A stretch of DNA of 64,000 nt from Saussurea involucrata (GCA_033807775.1 CM066321.1:251150422-251214421); one strand, 5' to 3'. Shown: positions 43,348 to 55,687, numbered from the stretch's first letter. Numbers and translations are program-made. The notes: generated from the letters alone by a model not told the origin.

Positions 43348-43723
43348 GAGGTTCAAACGAGAACGTTAACTATTTAAGAAAACATGAGAACGGCCATCTA
43401 TGTACAAAATCAGATGTGATTTTACACTAACTACAAAAATATATATATATAGAGAGAGAGAGAGAGAAAGAGAGAGAGAGGAGGTTCAAACGAAAACGTT
43501 AACTATTTAAGAAAACATGAGTACGGCCATCTATGTACAAAATCAGATTTGATTTTACACTAACTACAAAAAAACTGGACACAGACGACTTTGGCCGCGA
43601 CTTAAAAGTCGCGGGGCAAGTCGCGGGAATCGTATAAGATTTTGTACGTGAATCATGTATGATTTTGTACATGGACGATCGTTCTCGTGTTTTCTTAAAT
43701 AGTTAACGTTCTCGTTTGAACTC

Positions 43724-43726
<3 letters not shown>
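43348..43726. mobile_element. Fold-back element FB5 with an internal copy of its own left end
   Basis: The left arm 'ggttcaaacgagaacgttaac' is complementary to the right arm ending near 43726. A (TA)n(GA)n tract at 43439-43483 followed by a second left arm (43484-43570) shows that the TA-GA border and arm are present twice. Outer borders: (TA)n(GA)n at 43277-43347 and (CT)n(TA)n at 43727-43802. Confidence 0.6.
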
Positions 43727-45630
<1,904 letters not shown>

Positions 45631-45640
45631 CATATATATA

Positions 45641-46007
45641 GGTATCCGTTGCAAACCAGTCAGTTTGTGCAAACCCCGTGCAAACCAATCTACAATCATG
45701 AATCTGCAATTTTTTTATGTTGATGCTTCATGAATCTATATTTTGGCTTCATGAATATAAAATTTGGATTCATGAATATATAATTTGGCTTCATGAATCT
45801 ATATTTTCCGATAGAGCCCTAAAATACCCTTATGGATATAAAAAAGAAGTTATGGATATAAAAAAAGAAGTTACGTGATTGGTGGAGATAAAAAAATATG
45901 CTAAAAGCCCTAACATACCCTTATGGATAAAGAAAAAAAAGTTACGTGATTGATAGATTGGTTTGCACGGGGTTTGCACAAACTGACTGGTTTGCAACGA
46001 ATACCAC

Positions 46008-46010
<3 letters not shown>
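45641..46010. mobile_element. Fold-back element FB7 (same family as FB1)
   Basis: Inverted ends (gttgcaaaccagtcagtttg...) and 'ttcatgaat' repeats in the interior; it matches FB1 read on the opposite strand. Flanked by a short TA tract left and (TA)n 46011-46074 right, which abuts the viral fragment. Confidence 0.7.

Positions 46011-46074
<64 letters not shown>
46011..46074. repeat. (TA)n tract at the left border of the viral block
   Basis: TA dinucleotides run directly into viral RT sequence at 46075. A matching (TA)n tract lies right of the block at 56030-56077. Confidence 0.92.
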
Positions 46075-46076
<2 letters not shown>

Positions 46077-46376
46077 AGAGATGTTGGAACAAAAACTAAT
46101 CAAAAAATCGGAAAGTCCTCATAGATCCGCAGCTTTTATGGTAAGAAACCACGGAGAAATAAAAAGAGGAAAAGCTAGAATAGTCTATAATTACAAACGT
46201 CTTAATGACAATACCGAAGATGATGGATACAACATCCCTAACAAAGACAGTTTGCTAAATCTAATACAGAAAAAGAAAATATTTTCAAAATTCGACTTAA
46301 AGTCAGGATATAATCAACTACAGCTTGAAGAAACCTTCAAACCATGGACAGCTTTCACATGTCTAGAAGGACAGTA
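46075..46376 (+). pseudogene. Duplicated RT fragment of the pararetrovirus
   Basis: Nearly identical to 52167-52467 of the genome-length copy, same orientation, covering the part before and including the FDLKSGYNQL region of RT. One visible replacement (Pro to Leu before EGQY). It starts at the TA tract and is joined at 46376 to an inverted piece. Confidence 0.88.
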
Positions 46377-47612
46377 TAGAAATCCCTGTGTGTACTGTCG
46401 ATTGACTGTGGCGAACCGGGGTCGGTACCATCGTATTCGTCTTTGTCATCAAGGTTGTCGACGATAACCTGGCTGAAATCTTCATCTCCATCTTCTCCGA
46501 TGAATGGAAAGACTGGGTTTGTGTACTATGTGTATTTTTTCCAGATCTTAGGAGTTGTTCTTGCAATTGGGCAATAACACTCTCTTGAGCTTTTATAAAT
46601 TGTTCGGGATTATTTTTGGCAATTTCTGCAAAAGTTTTGACTTCTTCAGGTTCAATGAAGAAGTTTTCAATCCCAAAAGTTTCTCTAGCTTTTTTCAAAG
46701 CTTCTGCAAAACTGTGGTATCCTTTATAGAGTGGGTTGTCACACAAAATATGTTGTGCAACAGTATCCCATTTATGAAAAATACCAGTTTTTGTTCCTCT
46801 GAAAATAATATAGTGGGAAAAACGTTTGTCTTGTTTTTCAGGAACAATCTGGCTTTGTTCTGAGAAGTAAATACTCGGAGCATTTAAAACTTGTACTTTA
46901 AAGGATGTTGTATTTGGCATGGTTTGAATATGCCAAATATTATCAAGTAAACATTGCTGTTTTTCTGTTAAAACTGTCCCAATTAAAGGTCTGAATTTTT
47001 TCTTTGGATCAAAACACTTTTGTAACATATGATTTCCAAAGGATATCATGGATTCTGTCTGTGTATCTTTTGTTTTACTTGACTGTGCATAACCCCGGGT
47101 TGGGGTCTTTGTAGGAGTAAATGGTGCCAAAATACCAGTTTTTGGCATCATCTTTGGAGAACTAGTCTGTGTAAACTGTGATCGTGGCATCTGTGGAGAA
47201 TTGTATAGGCCTTCTGTGTGTAACATCTGAGAGCTCATTGCCTCTTGTAACATTTTGTTTGTATCAAGAATCTGTGTGTCTATTTTCTGTGTACTAGATT
47301 TTTCTTCGTCCGATGAGATACTCATGGCGGATGAATATCTGAGAGGCTGTATAACCTTTCGCTTTCCTTTATCCTTTTTCTCCATCTGTCACAAATAATT
47401 TGTTAAGGTTTCTGGATAACATATCTGATATCCCATTATCTTTTCCTTTGATATGTTCAAAATTTATTCTGTAACCACATCCTTGTATAATATTCTGTAA
47501 ATTTATCCATCGTGTTTTATTTACCTTTTTACTTTGATCATTTTTTATAAAACGGACAATTGCTTCACTTGTATCTTGTGAATTATTTCCAATTTCTCCC
47601 CATTCCCCTTAT
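46376..47612 (-). pseudogene. Inverted, internally deleted pararetrovirus fragment
   Basis: Reads as the reverse complement of the genome-length copy in three joined pieces: 55146-55280 with 53414-54286 (859 bp between them deleted), continuing back to about 53230 in RNase H, then a jump to about 49934-49971 in the capsid region. The ORF at 46363-47385 is therefore a shortened copy of the viroplasmin-like ORF with a frameshifted tail, not a separate gene. A few substitutions separate it from the main copy. Confidence 0.85.
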
Positions 47613-47624
47613 TGGTATCAGAGC
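47613..47624 (+). other. Pararetrovirus primer-binding site (tRNA-Met)
   Basis: TGGTATCAGAGC followed by ATGGT. By convention this is position 1 of a caulimovirid genome, where minus-strand DNA synthesis starts. It is the left end of the genome-length copy. 47625-47924 is leader without recognised genes. Confidence 0.85.
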
Positions 47625-47924
47625 ATGGTACGATTCGAAAGATTTAACAGACTTAGTCAGGCTCGTCGGTGGTAGTGATCCACAATATACGAGAACCCGC
47701 TAAGGTGAAAATCCAGGGATCATATTATGTTATGATATAAATATGAAGGTTATGATGAATTTCAGGGTTAAGATAAACACTACTATACTAGTGGTTTTAA
47801 TCTTCATTTGTGTTGTTTTAATCTTCATTTGTTATCTATCTAAAAATTTTATGGGATATATGAAAATATTATAAAAAGGAGTAAAGAATTAGAGTAATAC
47901 TAAGAGATAGGATTTCACCCAACC

Positions 47925-48206
47925 ATTGATTCAAACACCTCGTCTGCAACAATAAAACGCTTAGATAAGCTAACTGAAAATCTAGGATATATTAAAGAGC
48001 AAAATAATCAGATTATAAAAGAGCTAAAAGAAATTAAAAAATCAATCCCTACAAAACAAGAGATTCAACAGTTAAGTTATTTATTAGAAATAAATAAACC
48101 AAAACAGCTTGAAACAGAAAATAAAGGGTTAATAACCAAAATAGAGAAACAGTTAAATAAATTAGAAAAATCTTTAGAAATAGTTAAACAGATAGTAGAA
48201 GGTTAA
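47925..48206 (+). CDS. Pararetrovirus ORF1, small leader protein without ATG
   Basis: Open frame of 93 codons from an ATT (in ACCATTG context) to TAA at 48204-48206; the frame is closed upstream by TAA at 47901. The product is Lys/Glu/Leu-rich and probably coiled coil through most of its length. Small coiled-coil proteins in this position occur in badnaviruses and tungroviruses, and the tungrovirus first ORF is known to start at AUU. The ATT start here is an inference; the function is unknown. Confidence 0.55.
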   Translation: MDSNTSSATIKRLDKLTENLGYIKEQNNQIIKELKEIKKSIPTKQEIQQLSYLLEINKPKQLETENKGLITKIEKQLNKLEKSLEIVKQIVEG

Positions 48207-48208
48207 AC

Positions 48209-48550
48209 CTGGCGGCATTTACTAAAGAATACACAAAGGCCTTAGAAGACGCCAATAGATACAAATCAGAACAAAATAAAGAAGAAGTTACAGGTTTTAC
48301 AAACTATCTAGGACAAAGTAAAAGTGATAAACAATTTACAAACATATTCAATTTTATAATTAGTTTATTAATACAACTTATTGAAAAGGTCAACAAAGTT
48401 ATAGACATATTAGAAGATAAAAAGGAATCAAATACAACAACAGCCAGTGATATAGATAAAATCACAGAGGCAATTAATAAATTAAATATCGAGGATATTA
48501 AAATTAACAGAAGACCTAAACCATATACACACTGGTTACCCAGAAAATGA
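48209..48550 (+). CDS. Pararetrovirus ORF2, about 113 aa, CTG at the expected start
   Basis: Frame from CTG at 48209, two bases after the ORF1 stop, to TGA at 48548-48550, which overlaps the ATG of the polyprotein as ATGA. A Lys/Glu/Ile-rich, probably helical protein ending in a basic HWLPRK tail. The ATGA overlap and size fit the second ORF of badna/tungro-type genomes, usually a virion-associated nucleic-acid-binding protein; that role is inferred by position only. Either non-AUG initiation or a mutated start. Confidence 0.55.
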   Translation: MAAFTKEYTKALEDANRYKSEQNKEEVTGFTNYLGQSKSDKQFTNIFNFIISLLIQLIEKVNKVIDILEDKKESNTTTASDIDKITEAINKLNIEDIKINRRPKPYTHWLPRK

Positions 48551-51500
48551 ACAATAACAATAGGAGCTTCTTAGGAAGAAGTAGAACTATACAGGAAGCA
48601 AGAAGTTCCACAAGTAATATACAGGATACAATAACATCCGAATCTTTTCTAAACAGAATAACCAGAAGAGGATCAGGTTCAAATTCCACACAACATGTTA
48701 TACAATTAGAAGAAGAAATAGATTTAGACAGAAATATAAATCTATATAATCAACACCAATTAGATATATTAAATCCAAGAGTCTTGTATCAAACAGGTTT
48801 ATTAAACATAAATACAGTATTAATTCAAAGTAGCCGAGAAGAAAGCCTGAGAGTTGTAGGCAATTCTGTAACAGTAGACTTGTTCTCACCTGAAACAATA
48901 CAGAAAATTAAACAATCAGGGAAACATTTTGCACACATAGGATTAGTAATCATAGGAATAAAAGCTTTAGGCAGGAAAAACTTAGGAACAAAATTGTTAG
49001 CCTTATTATTAGATAAAAGTTGGAAAGTAGAGCTAAAAAAGGCAATAATTTCAGGGATGGAAATAGATTTAAGCCAAAATACGGCTTTATTTTATTGTAC
49101 ACCAGGCATCCTAAAAGATATAAAAGATCTACAAAATATAAAAATCGCATTACAAACCAAGGGATACGAAAACTATGAAGGAAACAACATAGTCATAAGT
49201 ATAGGAGTGCTAGGAAAAGCTAGCAATAGGTCAGGAATGAAATATAAAGTTAACATTGAAGGAATTGTGAATACAATAGCTTCAAAATCTATACAGATGA
49301 TAGATCCAGTTAAAATAGATCCTGAAGAATTAGCAGGATTAGAATGGCAATTAAATGACTTAAAGGAACAAGAAAACGAAGTTTTAGTGCCAAAAAGAAG
49401 TTATATCTATGAAGACATAGATGGAACACAAAGTCTAAGATTTGTAGATTATAAAAAAGAATCATCGAACGATAAGGATGACGATGAAACAGAATATAAT
49501 TTTATGAATATAGATCATGATACAGACACAGAACTCAAATATGATACGGAAAACGAAGATGATGAAACTCTAATAGATTTTGATAAGTTTCGAGAAGAAG
49601 AAGAATTCGATTACAGCCTAATAGATTATTTAGAAGAAGAAGAAGTAAACACAGGATTTAAAATCGAGGAAACGAATAAAACATTAGAACAAAAAATTAA
49701 CAAAAAATTCACAGAATTAAATATACAAGAAGAAACAGACGATATGATTATGGAATGCATGACAGAATTGGGCATGACATATGAAGAAAGTTATAAAAAA
49801 TTACAAGAATATTATAACTTACCGTTAGTAGAAAATATTTTACAAGGAAAAACTATGTTATCTGATTTTTATAAAGAAGAACAGAGTTTTATGGATACTT
49901 ATATGCAAAATCAATATAAAAGGCCAAAAACAGAATGGGGAGAAATTGGAAATAATTCACAAGATACAAGTGGAAGAGAATCGTGGACAAAGCCTTCTAC
50001 AAGTTATCAACAAGAATCAAACACTATAGGTAAAGGAAATAGATTACCTATAGGACATACATTCAGTAGTAACATGTTAATTTTAGAAAAACAAAAACCA
50101 CAGTTATGGATAGATGAAATTTTAATATGGGAACAAACAGTTGTAAGAATGTGGGAAACAAACAAAAAAGACAGCATGGATATGTTTTCTTATTTAGAAA
50201 CCACATTAGGCCCAATATCTCTAGGGATTTGGCAAAGCAAAAAGGCCCAAGACCCAGATGGGATTAATAGGCTGAAAGCCCTAGGAGATAACCCATACAA
50301 TTTTACATCACAAATAAGAACTCTTATTCTAGGAGTTGACCCAGCAAAAAATAATACCCATATACAAGATACAGCAATAAGAAACTTAGAACAATTAAGT
50401 ATCGCAGATATGAAATACATAAATGAATTTACATTAGACTTCTCAAGGTTACTTTCACAAACAGGACAAGCAATGGATGATGAGTTATGCAACAAATATT
50501 TTATAAAATTACCAGGAGATCTGGGAAAAAATATACATGAAAACTGGAAACAAAATTATGAAAGTGTAAAAAATCTAGGTATCGGACCTAGAATAACTCA
50601 TACATTTGGAATATTAGAAGAAAAATGCAAAGAGGTTGCTTTACAGGAACAATTGAAGAAGAATGCATACGCGTTCTGTAAAACAGCAATATATACACCT
50701 CAAGCCTATGGTCATTACGATAAAAATAAGAAGAAATTAAGAAAAAGTACAACATACCAAAAGGGATATAACAAACCTTACTATAATAAAAACAAGTATG
50801 TCAGAAAACCACAAACACGAAAATGTAAATGTTTTATTTGCGGAGATGAAAAACATCTAGCTAATAAATGTCCTAATAAAAATAAAAATACGGAGAGAAC
50901 CAATCTTATAGAACAAATAGGAGATTATGAAATAGAACTTTTAAACTCAGATAATTCTGAAAATGAATCTATATACAGTATATATAGTGATAAAGAAGAT
51001 GACTCATTAACAAAAATAACATATACATATGTTAATATAGAGCAGGATTGTGAACATAATTGGATAAGCAAAAGAGGAAACAATTATATAAAATGCTATA
51101 GTTGTGGATATTATCCAAGTATCGAAAAAAGAGCGCAATGTAACATATGTTTTAAAGAAATCTGTTATCTTTGTCTAAAAGACACATTTAATCTAGAAAT
51201 ACAAAAAACAAAAGAAGTTGGTACAACCTCCAGCAACAATAAATGTCATGAAAAAATAGAAAAATTAGAATTAATAACAGAATTACATACTTTAAAAATC
51301 AAGAATTTAGAAGAAAAAATAAAACACCTGGAAGACATATTGGAAAAGAACAAACAAAAAGTCGAAATTAACGACGCTAAAATGTCTCAAGAAACCGAAC
51401 ACACTTACATTCAAACCATGGGATTCACAAATATGATTCATGTACAATGTAGATTATGGTTAGACAGTAACAAGTTTGTTGATCTAACAGCATTAGTAGA

Positions 51501-53430
51501 TACAGGAGCAACCAAAAGCGTAGTATCTTACACATTAATCCCTAAACAATACCATAAAGTGTTGCCCTATAAATTAGTCACCAGAACAATCGAAAGTAGA
51601 CTTATCTCGGTTACCCATTATGTAGAACCAACAGGAATACAATTCTTAGATTTTTCAGGGAATTACACTATTAAATATGAAATACCACAGGTTAACATTA
51701 ATCCCGAATATATCAAATCCTCCGACTTTATTTTAAGATTAAATTTTTTATTCGGATTAAATGGTGCTATCACCCTTACACGGAACTATGTCACATTAAG
51801 TAAACAAATTTACAGCTTCCCAACAAACAGGTACAACACTACATCAGAGTTCGCTCGAAAGCGTGGTGGACAAGGTAAATTAGAATTCTTAAAACACGAC
51901 CAAAACAAAACATCCGTAGAAAACGAATCAATTAAATTACTCACAAATTTCTTAACACATGAATTAGAAAAAGGAGTAGAAGTTACAAAGAGTATAAATC
52001 ACCCTATGATCTTACATTTAGAAAAAACAGGACTCATAGGAGAAGATATAAAAAATTCAAAGGTAAAACACATATGTAAATTCAAAATTAAAAATCCTGA
52101 TATAACAATCCGGACGGCCAACATATCATATAGCCCTTTAGATAAAGAAGAATTTAAAAAACAAATACCAGAGATGTTGGAACAAAAACTAATCAAAAAA
52201 TCGGAAAGTCCTCATAGATCCGCAGCTTTTATGGTAAGAAACCACGGAGAAATAAAAAGAGGAAAAGCTAGAATAGTCTATAATTACAAACGTCTTAATG
52301 ACAATACCGAAGATGATGGATACAACATCCCTAACAAAGACAGTTTGCTAAATCTAATACAGAAAAAGAAAATATTTTCAAAATTCGACTTAAAGTCAGG
52401 ATATAATCAACTACAGCTTGAAGAAACCTTCAAACCATGGACAGCTTTCACATGTCCAGAAGGACAGTATGAATGGAATGTTCTTAGTTTTGGACTCAAG
52501 AACGCACCATCTATATTCCAAAGATTTATGGACAGTATATTTCTCAAATTCGATTTCTGTCTGGTCTACATTGACGATATATTAGTTTCCAGTGAAACAA
52601 TACAGGAACACGAGAAGCATCTACAACAGATATTTGAAGAAATAAAGAAGAATGGTATAGTAGTTTCAAAAAGAAAAATGGATTTATTCAAAAGAAAGAT
52701 ATCTTTTCTCGGCCTAGAAATAGGTGATGGAAAAATAGAATTACAAACACATATTTCTACAAAAATATTAGACTTTTCAGAAAAGATCGAAGGTCTTAAA
52801 CAGATACAAGCTTTCTTAGGTTTAATAAATTATGCTCGAAAATTTATACCTGATTTATCAAAATTGGTTGGACCTTTATATAGTAAAACTACAAAAAATG
52901 GTCAAAGACATTTTAATATAGAAGATATAAAACTGGTCAGAACAATTAAAGAAAGGGTTAAAAACATAAAACCTTTAGAATTACCATTAGTAACAGATTA
53001 TATAATTATAGAAGTTGATGGTTGCAAAGAAGGATGGGGAGCCGTTCTTCTTTCTAAATCCAATAAATATAATCCAAAAGAAACAGAAAAAGTTTGTTCT
53101 TATACCAGTGGAAATTTCAACAAAACTGGTATGAATTGGACAAGTTTGGATTTTGAAATACAAGCATTAATTAATACCTTAGAAAAATTCAAAATATTTT
53201 TAAATAAAGAATTCACAGTCAGAACAGATTGTGAAGCAATTGTCCGTTTTATAAAAAATGATCAAAGTAAAAAGGTAAATAAAACACGATGGATAAATTT
53301 ACAGAATATTATACAAGGATGTGGTTACAGAATAAATTTTGAACATATCAAAGGAAAAGATAATGGGATAGCAGATATGTTATCCAGAAACCTTAACAAA
53401 TTATTTGTGACAGATGGAGAAAAAGGATAA
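48547..53430 (+). CDS. Pararetrovirus polyprotein, intact 1627 aa
   Basis: One open frame. Residues about 60-270 look like the 30K-type movement protein; a long acidic region and the capsid region follow to about 750. A CCHC finger lies at about 760-776 (CFICGDEKHLANKC). A second Cys cluster (C..C, C..C, C..C) lies at about 834-880 and is of the type seen in badnaviruses and tungroviruses. A coiled coil (about 905-945) precedes the aspartic protease with DTGA near 984. RT contains FDLKSGYNQL and YIDD near 1341, and RNase H begins at about 1485 (EVDGCKEGWGAVL). All hallmark catalytic motifs are present and no stop interrupts it. The start overlaps the ORF2 stop; the end overlaps the next ORF by 17 nt. 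I cannot assign a genus from sequence reading alone. Confidence 0.9.
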   Translation: MNNNNRSFLGRSRTIQEARSSTSNIQDTITSESFLNRITRRGSGSNSTQHVIQLEEEIDLDRNINLYNQHQLDILNPRVLYQTGLLNINTVLIQSSREESLRVVGNSVTVDLFSPETIQKIKQSGKHFAHIGLVIIGIKALGRKNLGTKLLALLLDKSWKVELKKAIISGMEIDLSQNTALFYCTPGILKDIKDLQNIKIALQTKGYENYEGNNIVISIGVLGKASNRSGMKYKVNIEGIVNTIASKSIQMIDPVKIDPEELAGLEWQLNDLKEQENEVLVPKRSYIYEDIDGTQSLRFVDYKKESSNDKDDDETEYNFMNIDHDTDTELKYDTENEDDETLIDFDKFREEEEFDYSLIDYLEEEEVNTGFKIEETNKTLEQKINKKFTELNIQEETDDMIMECMTELGMTYEESYKKLQEYYNLPLVENILQGKTMLSDFYKEEQSFMDTYMQNQYKRPKTEWGEIGNNSQDTSGRESWTKPSTSYQQESNTIGKGNRLPIGHTFSSNMLILEKQKPQLWIDEILIWEQTVVRMWETNKKDSMDMFSYLETTLGPISLGIWQSKKAQDPDGINRLKALGDNPYNFTSQIRTLILGVDPAKNNTHIQDTAIRNLEQLSIADMKYINEFTLDFSRLLSQTGQAMDDELCNKYFIKLPGDLGKNIHENWKQNYESVKNLGIGPRITHTFGILEEKCKEVALQEQLKKNAYAFCKTAIYTPQAYGHYDKNKKKLRKSTTYQKGYNKPYYNKNKYVRKPQTRKCKCFICGDEKHLANKCPNKNKNTERTNLIEQIGDYEIELLNSDNSENESIYSIYSDKEDDSLTKITYTYVNIEQDCEHNWISKRGNNYIKCYSCGYYPSIEKRAQCNICFKEICYLCLKDTFNLEIQKTKEVGTTSSNNKCHEKIEKLELITELHTLKIKNLEEKIKHLEDILEKNKQKVEINDAKMSQETEHTYIQTMGFTNMIHVQCRLWLDSNKFVDLTALVDTGATKSVVSYTLIPKQYHKVLPYKLVTRTIESRLISVTHYVEPTGIQFLDFSGNYTIKYEIPQVNINPEYIKSSDFILRLNFLFGLNGAITLTRNYVTLSKQIYSFPTNRYNTTSEFARKRGGQGKLEFLKHDQNKTSVENESIKLLTNFLTHELEKGVEVTKSINHPMILHLEKTGLIGEDIKNSKVKHICKFKIKNPDITIRTANISYSPLDKEEFKKQIPEMLEQKLIKKSESPHRSAAFMVRNHGEIKRGKARIVYNYKRLNDNTEDDGYNIPNKDSLLNLIQKKKIFSKFDLKSGYNQLQLEETFKPWTAFTCPEGQYEWNVLSFGLKNAPSIFQRFMDSIFLKFDFCLVYIDDILVSSETIQEHEKHLQQIFEEIKKNGIVVSKRKMDLFKRKISFLGLEIGDGKIELQTHISTKILDFSEKIEGLKQIQAFLGLINYARKFIPDLSKLVGPLYSKTTKNGQRHFNIEDIKLVRTIKERVKNIKPLELPLVTDYIIIEVDGCKEGWGAVLLSKSNKYNPKETEKVCSYTSGNFNKTGMNWTSLDFEIQALINTLEKFKIFLNKEFTVRTDCEAIVRFIKNDQSKKVNKTRWINLQNIIQGCGYRINFEHIKGKDNGIADMLSRNLNKLFVTDGEKG

Positions 53431-55282
53431 AGGAAAGCGAAAGGTTATACAGCCTCTCAGATATTCATCCGCCATGAGTATCTCATCGGACGAAGAAAAA
53501 TCTAGTACACAGAAAATAGACACACAGATTCTTGATACAAACAAAATGTTACAAGAGGCAATGAGCTCTCAGATGTTACACACAGAAGGCCTATACAATT
53601 CTCCACAGATGCCACGATCACAGTTTACACAGACTAGTTCTCCAAAGATGATGCCAAAAACTGGTATTTTGGCACCATTTACTCCTACAAAGACCCCAAC
53701 CCGGGGTTATGCACAGTCAAGTAAAACAAAAGATACACAGACAGAATCCATGATATCCTTTGGAAATCATATGTTACAAAAGTGTTTTGATCCAAAGAAA
53801 AAATTCAGACCCTTAATTGGGACAGTTTTAACAGAAAAACAGCAATGTTTACTTGATAATATTTGGCATATTCAAACCATGCCAAATACAACATCCTTTA
53901 AAGTACAAGTTTTAAATGCTCTGAGTATTTACTTCTCAGAACAAAGCCAGATTGTTCCTGAAAAACAAGACAAACGTTTTTCCCACTATATTATTTTCAG
54001 AGGAACAAAAACTGGTGTTTTTCATAAATGGGATACTGTTGCACAACATATTTTGTGTGACAACCCACTCTATAAAGGATACCACAGTTTTGCAGAAGCT
54101 TTGAAAAAAGCTAGAGAAACTTTTGGGATTGAAAACTTCTTCATTGAACCTGAAGAAGTCAAAACTTTTGCAGAAATTGCCAAAAATAATCCCGAACAAT
54201 TTATAAAAGCTCAAGAGAGTGTTATTGCCCAATTGCAAGAACAACTCCTAAGATCTGGAAAAAATACACATAGTACACAAACCCAGATTGAAAATAGTTT
54301 GCTTAAACAGAAAAATGGTTTTCTCGAGACAAAAAATACACAGCTTAGACAAGAACTCGAGAAAAAGGGGACAAATACAGTCATACACAGAGATTTCACG
54401 TGTTTTAAAGCTAGAATCTTGGATTTGCCTTTAAAGCAAACCATGCAACCACTCTTCGAAAACTTTCCAGAATTTGAACAGTTGGTTTCCAGCAAAGTAT
54501 GCACAGAATTCCCATTACTCTTATACAAGCTTCAACAAGACATCATTGACATGGCATTCGGACCTCAAGAGAAAGCTTACAAAGGGGTTACAGTCGTGCA
54601 AAGGTTGCATCAAGGCGGATCAATCTCGACCAACATGTTCTTACTACAAATCGACTTAAAGAAAACCAACATGCCAGATGATCAAGTCCTTGGTTACTAC
54701 CACAATGGAATGATAGACTACATAAACTTTAGCCTAAACCCAAAAACAGAAGCCCTTCTAAACAAGTTTGGGGAAAAGTTTATTTTAACAGCCGGGAATA
54801 TGGCGTCCCACTCATCAAGTTCACAAATAGGATGCAAGATCATCGCATCCTTTCCAGAAGCAGGAAGTCACACATACAGACCTGCAAGAAAGCGTATTTT
54901 CATTTGCCATCTTGAAGACGAACAAGAAGCCCTGAAGAAGTACGCCTGCACTCAACAATTCACATGGTGGAATGACACTGACAGCAAAGAACCACTTCAA
55001 CAGCTGATAGGAAAAATGATCTTACAAGGACAACAAACACCGAAGATATCAGTAAATCTTTTTCATAGACCATGGGGAAGAAGATACAGGTTAGTTGCGG
55101 AAGGACATTATACACAGATATTCGCTCAAGATAATTGGATCATGGTCTTTCCATTCATCGGAGAAGATGGAGATGAAGATTTCAGCCAGGTTATCGTCGA
55201 CAACCTTGATGACAAAGACGAATACGATGGTACCGACCCCGGTTCGCCACAGTCAATCGACAGTACACACAGGGATTTCTAG
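53414..55282 (+). CDS. Pararetrovirus last ORF, 622 aa, viroplasmin-like
   Basis: ATG at 53414 lies inside the last codons of the polyprotein. A basic N-terminus and a Ser/Thr/Gln-rich stretch precede residues about 185-240 (HYIIFRGTKTGVFHKW ... FAEALKKARETFG), which have the pattern of the caulimovirid viroplasmin/transactivator domain (an RNase H-like N-terminal fold). A Gln/Lys-rich coiled coil (about 270-320) and a long C-terminal part I do not recognise follow. In viruses with this protein it forms inclusion bodies and allows translation of downstream ORFs on the polycistronic RNA; here that is inference from the domain. A shortened inverted copy is at 46376-47385. Confidence 0.72.
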   Translation: MEKKDKGKRKVIQPLRYSSAMSISSDEEKSSTQKIDTQILDTNKMLQEAMSSQMLHTEGLYNSPQMPRSQFTQTSSPKMMPKTGILAPFTPTKTPTRGYAQSSKTKDTQTESMISFGNHMLQKCFDPKKKFRPLIGTVLTEKQQCLLDNIWHIQTMPNTTSFKVQVLNALSIYFSEQSQIVPEKQDKRFSHYIIFRGTKTGVFHKWDTVAQHILCDNPLYKGYHSFAEALKKARETFGIENFFIEPEEVKTFAEIAKNNPEQFIKAQESVIAQLQEQLLRSGKNTHSTQTQIENSLLKQKNGFLETKNTQLRQELEKKGTNTVIHRDFTCFKARILDLPLKQTMQPLFENFPEFEQLVSSKVCTEFPLLLYKLQQDIIDMAFGPQEKAYKGVTVVQRLHQGGSISTNMFLLQIDLKKTNMPDDQVLGYYHNGMIDYINFSLNPKTEALLNKFGEKFILTAGNMASHSSSSQIGCKIIASFPEAGSHTYRPARKRIFICHLEDEQEALKKYACTQQFTWWNDTDSKEPLQQLIGKMILQGQQTPKISVNLFHRPWGRRYRLVAEGHYTQIFAQDNWIMVFPFIGEDGDEDFSQVIVDNLDDKDEYDGTDPGSPQSIDSTHRDF

Positions 55283-55665
55283 AATTTACCAAAGTACCCT
55301 TTCTAGAAGACCTCGTCATCAATGGCGTCACAGAAACAGCCAAAAAGTCTGTCGACTACAAAGCAAGAATTCAAAAGTAGAAAGATGGCCGACAATGCCT
55401 TCTCCACTAAAGACTTTTTTACAAATATTCGTTTATCGTCTTTACTTTTCTGATTCCTTTTCAGTGGGTATAATAATTCAGTAGGGCATAAATTAGGTAC
55501 GTGTCATTTCTAGCTTAGCTTTTTTCGCCTATATATTGTAGTTTCCACTTCATTTGTAAACACGCAGAAATTTATAAGAAATCGAGAACCTTTCTCATAT
55601 GGCTGGCTAATCTCTTTATTTCCTATCTTCTTATGTATTTTCTCTAGTTCTTTACACTCCTTTTA
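55283..55665 (+). promoter_or_regulatory. Pararetrovirus intergenic region with candidate pregenomic promoter
   Basis: Gene-free stretch after the last ORF. A TATATATTG box near 55531-55540 lies about 20-30 bp before an A/C-rich start region, and AATTTATAAGAAA near 55570 could act as a weak poly(A) signal, the arrangement of the caulimovirid 35S-type promoter. The RNA would continue through the circular genome to the primer site. Confidence 0.45.
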
Positions 55666-55687
55666 GATCTTCATAGTATATCCCATA

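Noticed and set aside
46363..47385. 340-codon minus-strand ORF considered as an independent gene
   Set aside because: It is the inverted copy of the viral ORF at 53414-55282 with an 859-bp deletion and a frameshifted tail.
53936..54528. Minus-strand ORFs opposite the viral genes (also 48698-49150, 50190-50495)
   Set aside because: Antisense shadows of the polyprotein and viroplasmin-like ORFs, low complexity and Phe/Leu-rich.
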